DNA of 64,000 nucleotides, from NCBI GenBank assembly GCA_028287135.1, contig JAQBQE010000059.1:1-64000 (forward strand), read 5' to 3'. The notes under the pieces were generated by a model. The model was not told the DNA's origin. It saw only the letters and a program-made list of their open reading frames with translations, and ran no database searches. Shown piece after piece: positions 54,725 to 64,000 of the stretch; position 1 is the first letter of the stretch, and each line of letters opens with the position of its first letter. This DNA is from Myxococcales bacterium (GTDB lineage Bacteria; Myxococcota_A; Polyangia; Haliangiales; Haliangiaceae). Made by a program: the position numbers and the translations under genes.

Positions 54725-56938
54725 TCAGTTCAGGACGCGCGGCGGTATCACGGAGACGCCGAATGCGTTGGACGCCGAGGGGGCCTCCGCGGTAGGACGC
54801 TCCTTCATCGCGGCCACACGGTCGATCTTCGGCAGGTGGATCTCGCCGTCGATCGCGACGTCGATGACCACCGGGCCCGGATGGTGGGCGAGGAGGTCCG
54901 CGCAGGCCGCGAGCTGCTCGATGGTCTCGACCCGCATCGTCGCGGCACCGAGGCCGCGCGCGACGAGGCAGACATCGAGCGGGTTGGTCGGATACGACGG
55001 CTTGCGGCCGTAGACGGCCTTGTGACCGTCCTCGACCATGCCGAGCTTCTGATCGTTGAACACGAAGACGCGGATCGGGAGGCGCTCGGCGACCGCGGTG
55101 GCGACCTCGAACGCGTTCATCGCGAAGCAGCCATCGCCGACGATTGCAGCGACCGATCGCTCGGGATGCGCGAGCTGCGCGCCGATCGCGGCGGGGATCG
55201 ACTGGCCCATCGAGCCGAGGCCGGTCATCACGAGGAACGAGTCGGGGTGGTTGGTGCGCAGGTAGTGCGCCGAGAACAGGAAGTGCTCTCCGGAATCGAC
55301 GGTGTAGATCGTGTCATCGGGCAGCATGCGCTGGATGCCGTCGATCGCGTCGTGCGAGGCGATCCGGTCGGTGCGCGTGGACGAGGCGATGGTCGCGCGG
55401 ACGACGCCCGCGGTCGGGTTCGCGCGGACGGTGCGTGGCTGCGCGCTGATCCGATCCGCGAGACCACCGAGGAACTCGTGAGCGGAGGCAACGATCGCGT
55501 GGGTCGGCGCGTAGCTCTTGCCGACCTGGCGGGCGTCGATGTCGACGTGGATCAGGGTCGCGGACTGGAGCAGCGGCGAGAAGCCGTCGGTCGACATATC
55601 ACCCAGGCTCGTGCCGATCGCGACGATCACATCCACGCCGCTCTCGAGGTAGGCACGGGTCGACGGATGGCCACCGAGGCCGAGCACGCCGAGCGCGAGC
55701 GGATGATCCTCGGGGAACACGCCCTTGCCCTTGGGCGTGGTGGCGACCGGGCACGACAGCAGCTCCGCGACAGCGCGCAGGCGTAGCGGCGCGTTGTGGC
55801 TGCGGATGCCGCTGCCGGCGAGGATCAGCGGGCGCTTCGCGTGACGGATCAGGTGCGCGACCTCGTCGAGGCTCTCGGGCTCGACCATGCCCGCCATCGT
55901 GATGCTGCCACTGACGCGCGGCGCCGCGACCTGCGCGGTGGTGACGTCGATCGGCAGGGTCATGACGACCGGACCCTGGCGACCGGACAGCGCGGTCGCG
56001 ATGCCACGGCGGAGCAGGTGCGGAAGTGCGCTCGCGCGCGGGACCTCGAGGGCGAGCTTGGACACGTGGCGGGCCATCTCGACGATCTGGAGGCCGTGCG
56101 AGGACCCGTCTTGGAGCACGCCCTTGCCATGCGCGGCGCGCGGCACTTCGCCGACGAGCAGCAGCACCGGGACCCCGTCGCACCACGCGGTCGCGAGACC
56201 GGTCATCGAGTTGAGGACGCCGGGACCCGAGGTCACGGCGACGACCGCGAGCTTGCCGCTCGCACGTGCGTGCGCAGCGGCGGCGAACATCGCGCCTGCC
56301 TCGTGGCGAGTCGTGACGACGCGGATCTTGCTGTCGAGCAGTGCGTCGTGGACGGGCGAGATCGCGCCGCCCGGGAGACCGAACACGACATCGACGCCGG
56401 CTTCCTCGAGCATCGAGACGAGGAGGTCCGCGCCGCGAACCATCGGCGCGGGCTCGGCGGCAGCGGGAATGCCATTGACCAGCGCCGACAGCGGTGGTGC
56501 GAGCGTGCCGGACGCGAGCCGGGCAGGGCGCTCGACGGCGGCCTTGTTTTCGATCAGCGCCATCAGGTCGACCGGCTTCGAGACCGCGTTCGACGCTCCG
56601 ACCGCGCGAGCCTGGGCGATCAGGTCCTCGCCCATCGCCGCGCTCGCGAGGATCACCTTGACGTCGCGGGTCTCCGGATTCGCCTTGATCCGGCGGCATG
56701 CCTCGATGCCGTCGAGGCCCGGCATGAACACGTCCATCACCACGAGGTCCGGCTTCATCGTGCCGATCGCGAGCAACGCATCGATGGCGTTGTCGACGAC
56801 GGTCAACATCACGGACTTGCTGCTCGCCAGGCGCCGCTGGACAGCGCGAAGCTGCAGGGCATCGTCATCCACGACGAGGACACGGAGCGGGTGCAGCGCG
56901 GAAGCAGACGTGGGCTCAGTACTGATGTGGAACGACAT
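54725..56938 (-). CDS. Receiver domain fused to acetolactate-synthase-like ThDP enzyme
   Basis: A 737-residue fusion. Residues 18-135 are an intact receiver: acidic pair near Asp24-26, acceptor Asp69 (VVMDVFMPG), Lys121 (VSKPVD). A linker is followed by a complete ThDP enzyme: PYR domain from 167 with activating Glu213 (TTRHEAGAMFAA), FAD/central-type domain 355-490, and PP domain with GDG601 to Asn628 (GDGCFAMNAFEV ... VFNDQKLGMVEDG). Acetolactate synthases have a Trp-Gln segment after LGMV that is missing here, so the substrate may differ. No ilvN-like subunit is nearby. The design implies that a sensor kinase sets enzyme activity. ATG 56938, 53 bases after the PAS kinase. Confidence 0.9.
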   Translation of the reverse strand: MSFHISTEPTSASALHPLRVLVVDDDALQLRAVQRRLASSKSVMLTVVDNAIDALLAIGTMKPDLVVMDVFMPGLDGIEACRRIKANPETRDVKVILASAAMGEDLIAQARAVGASNAVSKPVDLMALIENKAAVERPARLASGTLAPPLSALVNGIPAAAEPAPMVRGADLLVSMLEEAGVDVVFGLPGGAISPVHDALLDSKIRVVTTRHEAGAMFAAAAHARASGKLAVVAVTSGPGVLNSMTGLATAWCDGVPVLLLVGEVPRAAHGKGVLQDGSSHGLQIVEMARHVSKLALEVPRASALPHLLRRGIATALSGRQGPVVMTLPIDVTTAQVAAPRVSGSITMAGMVEPESLDEVAHLIRHAKRPLILAGSGIRSHNAPLRLRAVAELLSCPVATTPKGKGVFPEDHPLALGVLGLGGHPSTRAYLESGVDVIVAIGTSLGDMSTDGFSPLLQSATLIHVDIDARQVGKSYAPTHAIVASAHEFLGGLADRISAQPRTVRANPTAGVVRATIASSTRTDRIASHDAIDGIQRMLPDDTIYTVDSGEHFLFSAHYLRTNHPDSFLVMTGLGSMGQSIPAAIGAQLAHPERSVAAIVGDGCFAMNAFEVATAVAERLPIRVFVFNDQKLGMVEDGHKAVYGRKPSYPTNPLDVCLVARGLGAATMRVETIEQLAACADLLAHHPGPVVIDVAIDGEIHLPKIDRVAAMKERPTAEAPSASNAFGVSVIPPRVLN

Positions 56939-56991
56939 ATGCGGCGGGAAGGTATCTCGGCCGCGGGAGTCACTTATGTAGGGCTTTTCGC

Positions 56992-58545
56992 TCAGCCGAT
57001 GGCCGCGGCTACTCGCCGCCGGACCGCATCTCGTAGCTCGCTGATATCACACGGCTTCTCGAAACACAGGTTGGTGACCCGCTCCAGGAACTTCTGGGAG
57101 GCCGGGGAAAACGCACCCCCGGTGATGAAGATGATGCGGTCCGCGAGCTCCCGGTTCGACACCGCGAGCTCGGCGTGGAGCTCCGCCCCGGTCAGCTCCG
57201 GCATCATCAGGTCGCACAGGATCGCGTCGAACCGCTCGCCGCTCCGGATTCGGGCCAGGGCCTCGCGACCGTTGTGGACCACGGTGACGGCGTGCTCGGT
57301 CGACAGCAGGCGGCGCAGCGAGCTTGCGTACATCACGTCGTCATCGATCACGAGCACGTGCCCGCGCGTCGGAGCCTCGATCCGTGGCGACTCGCTGGTC
57401 TTCCGCTTGCGTGGAGCCTCGGTCGCCGGGGGCAGCGCGATGGTGAACGTCGAGCCCGCTCCGATCTCGCTGCGGACCGTGATGTCGCCGCCGAGCGAGC
57501 GCACGATGCCGTGACAGATCGAGAGCCCGAGGCCGGTGCCCTGGCCGACGGGCTTGGTGGTGAAGAACGGATCGAACACGCGACCGAGCAGATCACGCGG
57601 AATGCCGATGCCGTTGTCGTGGACCTCGACGAGTGCCCAGCCCGCTGCATCCGTACGGGTGGTGACGCGGATCTCGTGACGATCGGCGTTGCCCTCCGGC
57701 ACCGCCTCCGCCGCATTGACGAGGAGATTGATGAAGACGTGGCCGAGCCGCGCCTCGTTGGCGATCACCGGAGGGATGGCGCCGAACTGCTTCACGAACC
57801 CGGCGCGGTGCCGGACCTCGTTGCCGGTCAGGTTGATCGCGAGCTCGAGCACGCGATGGACCTCGAGCGATGCGCGGACCTCGTCGTCGGCTCGCGAGAA
57901 CGCGGCCAGCCCGCGCACGATCTTGCGGATGCGCTCGACGGCGGCACGTGCATCGCGGGTCCCTGCATCCGGGTGGGTCTCATCGAGGATCTGCAGCTGC
58001 GCGCCGATGGTCGCGAGCGGATTGTTGATCTCGTGCGCCACGCCACCCGCGAGCGTCCCGACCGAGACCATCCGGTCGGAGAACACCAGGCGCGCGGCAA
58101 GCTCCTTGGTCTCCGTGATGTCCTGGTCCGCGCCGATCAGCCGGATCGGCGTGTTGTGCTCGTCGAGCTCGGCACGCATCCGGCCCTGCAGCGTCCGCGT
58201 CTCGCCGCTCGGTCGCACGATCCGGTACTCGATCGCGCTCGGCGAATGATCGCGGCGCCCGCGCGTGATGTACGCCTTCACGTTCGTCACATCGTCGGGA
58301 TGGACGCGCGCGAGGAACTGCTCGTAGCTCGCGGTCACCTCGTTCGGGGCGAGGCCGATGATCTGGAACAGCTCGTCGGACCAGTAGATCGCGTTGGTCC
58401 GGAGATCGTGCTCCCAGACGCCGATGTGGAGGAGCGCCTGGGCCTCGGCGAACAGGCGCTGCGCGCGCAGCTTCTCGTCGGCCTGGCTACCCACAGCTCT
58501 TTCACGATCCGTGATCGAGGCTGACGATGCAACCTGATCGATCAC
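56992..58545 (-). CDS. PAS sensor histidine kinase with C-terminal receiver
   Basis: A 517-residue soluble hybrid kinase. A short lead and coiled segment precede a PAS domain (LLHIGVWEHDLRTNAIYWSD, EYRIVRPSGETRTLQGRM). The kinase core has H-box GGVAHEINNPLATIGAQ, N-box FINLLVNAAEAVPEG and G boxes HDNGIGIP and GTGLGLSICHG. A receiver follows, with acceptor in AILCDLMMPELTG and Lys in CFEKPCD. The PAS contains no obvious heme or flavin signature. Its GTG start (58545) overlaps the stop of the heme-oxygenase-like gene as GTGA, so the two proteins are made in step. The receiver-ThDP fusion follows 53 bases later and is a natural phosphotransfer target. Confidence 0.88.
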   Translation of the reverse strand: MIDQVASSASITDRERAVGSQADEKLRAQRLFAEAQALLHIGVWEHDLRTNAIYWSDELFQIIGLAPNEVTASYEQFLARVHPDDVTNVKAYITRGRRDHSPSAIEYRIVRPSGETRTLQGRMRAELDEHNTPIRLIGADQDITETKELAARLVFSDRMVSVGTLAGGVAHEINNPLATIGAQLQILDETHPDAGTRDARAAVERIRKIVRGLAAFSRADDEVRASLEVHRVLELAINLTGNEVRHRAGFVKQFGAIPPVIANEARLGHVFINLLVNAAEAVPEGNADRHEIRVTTRTDAAGWALVEVHDNGIGIPRDLLGRVFDPFFTTKPVGQGTGLGLSICHGIVRSLGGDITVRSEIGAGSTFTIALPPATEAPRKRKTSESPRIEAPTRGHVLVIDDDVMYASSLRRLLSTEHAVTVVHNGREALARIRSGERFDAILCDLMMPELTGAELHAELAVSNRELADRIIFITGGAFSPASQKFLERVTNLCFEKPCDISELRDAVRRRVAAAIG

Positions 58546-59234
58546 GACTCGTCGTCGGCCGTCGAAGGTCGCGGAGATCCGGGGGGCCGCGGTTCGACCT
58601 CGAGAATCTCCTGCATGCCGGAGCTCGCCTTGCCGTCGAGCGTGTTGCGCCAGCGCCGATAGTGGCGATAGCCGGCCCGGGCGGCGTCGACGATGCGCGT
58701 CGCATCGGCCGGTTCCTTCGCCTCGCGCTGCAACGTTTGCCCGAACGTGCGCCACATGTCAGCGACCGAGCCGAAGTAACACTTGAGGTACGACGACGCG
58801 AACGCGATCTCGCCCGGGATCATGGTGGCGAGGTGACGGAACATCGACGCGTGCCCGAGCGTCATGCGCTCGACGATGTACGCCCAGCCCAGCGCCTCGG
58901 GAATCTCGTCGAACCACGGGATCGACATGCATTGCGGGAGGCTCTGGATCTCGGTCCGCGATACCCCGAGCGCCTCGAGATCGTTCGCGAGCAGCCCGCC
59001 CTTGCGCAGCCGGCGGACGTCGAGACAGCGCTCGATCCCGTTGGTGTCGCTGAGCGATCGCTCGAGCGGGGACACGAAGCCGAAGATCCGCGACAGGTAC
59101 TGGCGATAGCCGGCGCGCGTGGTGGCGCCGAGGACATCGTGCGAATCGGTGTCGAGCTCGACCCGGAGGTCGCGGGTCGCCTCCTCGAGGGAGTCGATGA
59201 AGCTGTCGGGCGGCAACTCCCGGGTCAGCTGCAA
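58542..59234 (-). CDS. Heme-oxygenase-like protein lacking the proximal His, copy 2
   Basis: A 230-residue protein with BphO-type heme-oxygenase outline: YRQYLSRIFGFVSPLERSL, LRKGGLLANDLEALGVSR, LPQCMSIPWFDEIPEALGWA, YIVERMTLGHASMFRHLATM, YRHYRRWRNTLDGKA. The first helix reads EATRDLRVELD, with Arg24 where the heme-ligand His stands in true heme oxygenases. The same site is Gln in the paralog at 47620, so loss of heme ligation is shared. It is TTG-initiated at 59234 with AAGGGG upstream. Its stop codon overlaps the PAS kinase start (GTGA). I infer a ligand-binding or adaptor protein for that kinase. Confidence 0.78.
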   Translation of the reverse strand: MQLTRELPPDSFIDSLEEATRDLRVELDTDSHDVLGATTRAGYRQYLSRIFGFVSPLERSLSDTNGIERCLDVRRLRKGGLLANDLEALGVSRTEIQSLPQCMSIPWFDEIPEALGWAYIVERMTLGHASMFRHLATMIPGEIAFASSYLKCYFGSVADMWRTFGQTLQREAKEPADATRIVDAARAGYRHYRRWRNTLDGKASSGMQEILEVEPRPPGSPRPSTADDES

Positions 59235-59279
59235 ATTAGACGCCCCTTAGGAAAAACCTGAGCCGTGTCATTACAAGGA

Positions 59280-59320
59280 CCTATATCTGCGGCACCGTGC
59301 GAAATTGTCGCACCGTGCGT
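59280..59320 (-). promoter_or_regulatory. Tandem CGCACGGTGC sites and possible -10 box
   Basis: Two copies of CGCACGGTGC (minus strand, 59319-59310 and 59301-59292) repeat with an 18-base period. The first extends to the perfect palindrome CGCACGGTGCG. A TATAGG box lies at 59285-59280, about 45 bases before the TTG start of the heme-oxygenase-like gene. The arrangement fits two adjacent operators overlapping the promoter of the six-gene run. No -35 consensus is clear. The regulator is unknown. Confidence 0.5.
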
Positions 59321-59341
59321 AGTTGCCCGTGACGCGAGCGC

Positions 59342-60070
59342 TCAGAGGTTACGAGCGCGGTCGGCCACGATCCGGAGCCCGACCGGCACCGCGTTGCCGC
59401 GGGCGATCCGATCGCGTTCGGTCGCGCGGACCGTCGTAGCGATCTTCGCGCCCCGATCGTCCGCGGGTAGCCCGGCAGCGATGGAGCGGTACAGGTACTC
59501 GCCACGCTTGAGCTCGCGGATAACGAACCGCGACGAGATGGCGTGCCGCATCTCGGCGCCGGTGTGAAGCGGGTGATCGCCGTGGGCGATCCGCCAGCGG
59601 GTCTCGGGATCCTGGAGCGTCGAGCCGTCGACCCGATGGCGATCGAGGAGGTCCGCCGCGAGCAGCAGGTCCTGGGTCTCGTAGTACCAGCGCAGCGTCT
59701 CCACGTCGGGCGCCTCGACGTCAAAGTCGTCGACGATCAGCCGCCCCGCCGGCGCGAGGAGCCGGGTCACCCGGGCGATCGCGCGATCGAGAGGAACGAT
59801 GTGGTGCAGGGACGCGCCGAACACGATCGCATCGAATGGCTCGGCTTCGTACGTCAGGAAGTCCTGTTCGATGTACGTGACGCCGGGTGCGTCGATCGCG
59901 TCGCGAAGCGAGAGGTCGATCGCGGTGACCGCGAAGCCAGCTTCCGCGAGACGCCTGGCGACGTCACCCCGGCCACATCCGACCTCGAGGACGCGCGGGC
60001 GATCGGTCAGCGCGGCCGCGAGGAACGAGGCGGCCTCGTCATGGCGCAATTGTTCCGGCGACCCCCGCAT
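59342..60070 (-). CDS. Class I SAM-dependent methyltransferase
   Basis: About 242 residues with a typical class I methyltransferase core: motif I RVLEVGCGRGDVARRLAEAG, acidic strand 2 VTAIDLSL, motif post-I FDAIVFGASLHHIVPLDRAI and GRLIVDDFDVEAPD. The substrate is not known; the His-rich HHIVPLD segment is common in small-molecule methyltransferases of the UbiE/MenG type. It runs in the same direction as the six-gene signalling run but ends about 108 bases upstream of it, past the tandem operator, so it is a separate unit. ATG 60070 or a TTG at 60100 may be the start. Confidence 0.82.
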   Translation of the reverse strand: MRGSPEQLRHDEAASFLAAALTDRPRVLEVGCGRGDVARRLAEAGFAVTAIDLSLRDAIDAPGVTYIEQDFLTYEAEPFDAIVFGASLHHIVPLDRAIARVTRLLAPAGRLIVDDFDVEAPDVETLRWYYETQDLLLAADLLDRHRVDGSTLQDPETRWRIAHGDHPLHTGAEMRHAISSRFVIRELKRGEYLYRSIAAGLPADDRGAKIATTVRATERDRIARGNAVPVGLRIVADRARNL

Positions 60071-60185
60071 GCGGCAGATCTTGTAATTCCGGACGCGCAA
60101 GGACGCAATCCCCCGTAAACCGTTACGTTCCGTCGGTTTGGCCGTTGGCAGGTCATCGGTCTACGTTGAACTACGCACTCCACCC

Positions 60186-61067
60186 TCACGGCATCTGAAC
60201 GACGAACACGTAGTCAAAGCTCGCCGTCGCATTGAACGTCCGCAGCTCGATCGCACCCGCCGTCGGGCCCGCTGCCAGCATGCGAGAGCCGGTGGTCGTC
60301 GCCTGGGTCATCGCGCACGTGAAGCCGCCCGTGAACGACGCGGTGACCTGGGTCCGCGCGGTCGCTGCGGCCGAGCCACTCCAGCTCATGTTGTTGATGT
60401 TCTCACCCTGACCGGCCCACGCACTCGACGTCCGCATCGTCTGCCCGTTGTCGATCAACCCGCACGCGTAGAGCTGGTTGGGGGCGATGCCGATCGTCAC
60501 ACCGAACGCCGCGTTCCAGCCCTGGAGATTGTCCATGCGGACCGAGGTCGTGACCGCCGCGCGCGCGACCGAACCGGGCAGGGTGATCGCCTGGACCGAG
60601 CCGGCGACGTTGGTCTTCCGCAGAAACCCCTGATCGACCGTCCAGGTTCCCGACCGCGTCCACGCCGCGACTGCCTGGACATCACTCGGAGAGAACCCGA
60701 TGAACAGGGCGCGCTCATCCACCGTGCCGGGTCGCGGATCGCAGGCGTCGCCGACGCCATCGCCATCGGCATCGGGATCGGCGGGGTTCGCGAGGTGCGG
60801 ACAGCGATCGCACGGGTCGCCGCGGAGATCGCCATCGTGGTCGAGCTGCAGTGGGTCGGCGATCGTCGGACACCGATCGACGTCATCGAGCACGCCGTCG
60901 CCGTCGCCATCCGTCTGGGTCGAGCCGTCGAACGTCGCGTCCGTCGGTCCGATCGGCGAATCGCGGAGCGCATCCGGATCCGAGCTCGCATCAGTCGCGT
61001 TGGTGCCGGTGGACGCGGTGAAGCCACAACCGGCGATCACGATCCATGTTGCCATCAGCGCTCGCAC
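60186..61067 (-). CDS. Thrombospondin type 3 repeat lipoprotein
   Basis: About 293 residues with a lipoprotein signal (ALMATWIVIAGCGF), an Asp/Thr-rich linker, then Ca-binding thrombospondin type 3 repeats (DGDGDGVLDDVDRCP, DHDGDLRGDPCDRCP, DADGDGVGDACDPRPG). The C-terminal 180 residues form a beta-rich domain (GTWTVDQGFLRKTN, GWNAAFGVTIG), possibly a concanavalin-like fold. These lipoproteins are common in Myxococcota and likely sit on the cell surface. The start is uncertain among GTG 61082, GTG 61067 and ATG 61055. It is divergent from glgE with about 140 bases between. Confidence 0.8.
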   Translation of the reverse strand: MRALMATWIVIAGCGFTASTGTNATDASSDPDALRDSPIGPTDATFDGSTQTDGDGDGVLDDVDRCPTIADPLQLDHDGDLRGDPCDRCPHLANPADPDADGDGVGDACDPRPGTVDERALFIGFSPSDVQAVAAWTRSGTWTVDQGFLRKTNVAGSVQAITLPGSVARAAVTTSVRMDNLQGWNAAFGVTIGIAPNQLYACGLIDNGQTMRTSSAWAGQGENINNMSWSGSAAATARTQVTASFTGGFTCAMTQATTTGSRMLAAGPTAGAIELRTFNATASFDYVFVVQMP

Positions 61068-61206
61068 CTTCCCAGAATACACGAGAGCGGCGGCTGCGCG
61101 CGGTAGTCACACTTCACGCAGCCCGCGTGAGGCGTACGCAAGACCCCGCAGGTGCGGAGCGTTCGATTGGAACCTCCGCGCTAGCTTGCAAACGACTCGT
61201 GATCGC

Positions 61207-63209
61207 ATGAAGACGTCGGACGTCCCACCGGAACCGAACGCGCCGCCGGTCGAAGATGGCCGGAAGCGGGTACTGGCGCTCGCGCTGCGGCCGATCGTCG
61301 ACGGTGGTCGCTATCCGGTGAAGCGGGTGCTCGGTGACACGCTCGAGGTCGAAGCCGATCTCGTCACCGACGGTCACGACGTGCTCGCGGCCGTGCTGCT
61401 GTACCGGCACGTCGACGATCCCGCGTGGACCGAGATCCCGCTCGAGCCGGCGGGTAACGATACGTGGAAGGCGAGCTTCGTTCTGTCGCGCCTGGGCCGC
61501 TACCGCTACACGGTGCTCACGTGGGTCGATGCGTTCGCGAGCTGGCGGCGCGGGCTCCAGCGGAAGTTCGATGCCGGTGCCGATGTCTCGGTCGAGCTGC
61601 TCGAGGGCGCGCTGCTGATCGATGCCGCGGTGAAGCGGGGCGCGCCGCTCGCGGACGTGGCGAAGCTCCTGCGCAGCAGCAAGGCGGTATCGATCGCCGA
61701 CCGCGTGGCGCATGCCTTGAGCCCCGAGGTCAGCGCCGAGCTCGCACACGTCCCGGATCGCTCGCTGGCGACTGCGTACGAGAAGGAGCTCGAGGTCATC
61801 GTCGAGCAGCCGCTCGCAGGATTCTCGGCGTGGTACGAGCTGTTCCCGCGGTCGACCGGGCCCGCGGGCACGCACGGCACGTTCGCGGATGCCGAGAAGC
61901 GGCTCGACTACGTCGCCGAGCTCGGGTTTGACATCGTCTACCTGCCGCCGATTCATCCGATCGGTCACGCGTTTCGCAAGGGACCCGACAACGCGCCCGA
62001 TGCCCAGCCTGGTGATCCTGGGAGCCCGTGGGCGATCGGCGCCGCCGAGGGCGGGCACACGAGCGTTCATCCCGAGCTAGGAACGCTCGACGACTTCGAT
62101 CACTTCGTCGCGGCGGCACGCGATCGCAAGCTCGCCGTCGCGCTCGACATCGCGTTCCAGGCATCGCCCGATCACCCGTGGGTCAAGGAGCACCCGACCT
62201 GGTTCAAGTCGCGCCCGGACGGCTCGATCCAGTACGCCGAGAACCCACCGAAGAAGTACCAGGACGTCTATCCCTTCGACTTCGAGAGCGCTGACTGGAA
62301 GGCGCTGTGGGCCGGGCTACGCGACGTGTTCGTGTTCTGGGCCGAGCGTGGGATCCGCGTGTTCCGAGTCGACAATCCCCACACCAAGCCGCTGCCGTTC
62401 TGGGAGTGGTGCTTGCGCGAGGTCCAGACCCGCTACCCCGATGCGATCTTCCTCAGCGAGGCGTTCACGCGTCCGAAGCTGATGTACGCCCTCGCCAAAA
62501 GCGGGTTCTCTCAGTCGTACACGTACTTCACGTGGCGCACGACCAAGCCGGATCTGCAGAAGTATCTCGAGGAGATCACGCAGGTCGCCGAGTTCTACCG
62601 CCCGAACTTCTGGCCGACGACGCCCGACATCTTCCCCGAGCACCTCGTGCACGGAGGACGCGGTGCGTTCGTGTCGCGGCTCGTGCTCGCGGCCACGCTG
62701 TCGAGTAACTACGGCATCTACGGGCCGTCGTACGAGCTGATGGAGCACGTGCAGCGACCCGGCGTCGAGGAGCTCGCGCAGAACGAGAAGTATCAGCTCC
62801 GCACGTGGGACCTCGAGCGGCCCGACAGCCTGCGGCACGTGATGGCCCGGCTCAACCAGATCCGGCGCGCGCATCCCGCACTCCACGGCAACCGCTCGCT
62901 GCGGTTTCACCCGACCGACAACGAGCTACTGATCGCGTACAGCAAGCGCTCGCCCGATCGTTCCGATGTCGTGCTGTGCATCGTCAATCTCGATCCGCAT
63001 CACACGCACCGCGGCTGGGTCGAGCTCGATCTCGACGAGCTCGGCCTGCCCCACGACGAGGCGTACCAGGTCCACGATCTGCTGAGCGACGCGCGGTTCA
63101 CCTGGCGCGGTCGGCGGAACTTCGTCGAGCTCGACCCCCGCGTGATGTCCGCGCACGTCTTCGAGCTCCGCCGCTTCGTCCGTACCGAGAACCAGTTCGA
63201 GTATTTCCT

Positions 63210-63213
<4 letters not shown>
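61207..63213 (+). CDS. glgE: Alpha-1,4-glucan:maltose-1-phosphate maltosyltransferase
   Basis: A 668-residue GlgE (GH13 subfamily 3). It transfers maltosyl units from maltose-1-phosphate to growing alpha-glucan in the cytosol. The N-terminal domain dimerises. The core has [32 protein letters not shown], the nucleophile Asp in [20 protein letters not shown], the acid Glu in [14 protein letters not shown], and YFTWRTTK. Length is typical. ATG 61207 starts a normal GlgE N-terminus. The stop overlaps treS (ATGA), matching the usual glgE-treS(-pep2) operon that turns trehalose into glucan. Confidence 0.96.

Positions 63214-64000
<787 letters not shown>

Overview
The window is high-GC bacterial DNA. 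Gene content points to a Myxococcota-type deltaproteobacterium, possibly near Haliangium or Kofleria. The signs are many lipoproteins with low-complexity linkers, an AgmX/PglI-type protein, a frzE-like CheA with its own receiver, many hybrid histidine kinases, a thrombospondin type 3 lipoprotein, CXXCH lipoproteins beside a Tat-exported partner, and a UGA-containing thioredoxin-like protein. The taxonomy is an inference from content; no rRNA or tRNA was seen.

0-10 kb: a leftward block (clpX, cheW, cheA hybrid, DUF2231 membrane protein) faces a rightward pair (atypical OmpR-type regulator, PP2C phosphatase). A DUF3108 lipoprotein, pdxA and a Crp/Fnr regulator follow. 10-21 kb: CPBP protease, AgmX/PglI-like protein, exported transglutaminase, a transporter-HEAT-cyclic-nucleotide-domain fusion, an exported PEP-synthase-like protein, an MFS transporter, and a methyltransferase lipoprotein with an interrupted partner. 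21.8-26.3 kb: a four-gene leftward operon of exported proteins (two CXXCH lipoproteins, one small lipoprotein, one Tat substrate) ending in a clear terminator.

26-45 kb: mixed metabolic and envelope genes. These include an SGNH-like lipoprotein, sterol desaturase-like protein, ThDP enzyme, metallophosphatase, trehalose-phosphate synthase fused to a degenerate phosphatase, a probable selenoprotein, two glutathione S-transferases, an eight-CXXCH cytochrome, panB, and a small set of spike parts (PAAR, VgrG-tail-like helix). 45-48.8 kb: a TonB-dependent receptor, a heme-oxygenase-like protein and a decayed RCC1-type gene.

49.3-59.3 kb is the most unusual region. Six genes on one strand encode a heme-oxygenase-like protein lacking the proximal His, a PAS kinase coupled to it by a GTGA overlap, a receiver domain fused to an acetolactate-synthase-like ThDP enzyme, a FabH-like protein that has lost its catalytic Cys, His and Asn, a 999-residue double-kinase hybrid starting one base after it, and a receiver-kinase. 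A tandem near-palindromic site and a possible -10 box precede the first gene. I propose a candidate pathway in which phosphorelay signalling acts directly on a small-molecule-making enzyme. 60-64 kb: a TSP3 lipoprotein, then glgE and the start of treS (GlgE alpha-glucan pathway), which runs off the window.

Two points stand out on reading the DNA directly. First, an in-frame TGA at 35648-35650 creates a U-x-x-C motif and is followed at once by a SECIS-like hairpin. Second, five of the twelve convergent gene pairs end on one shared CTAG, so both stop codons are read from the same palindrome.
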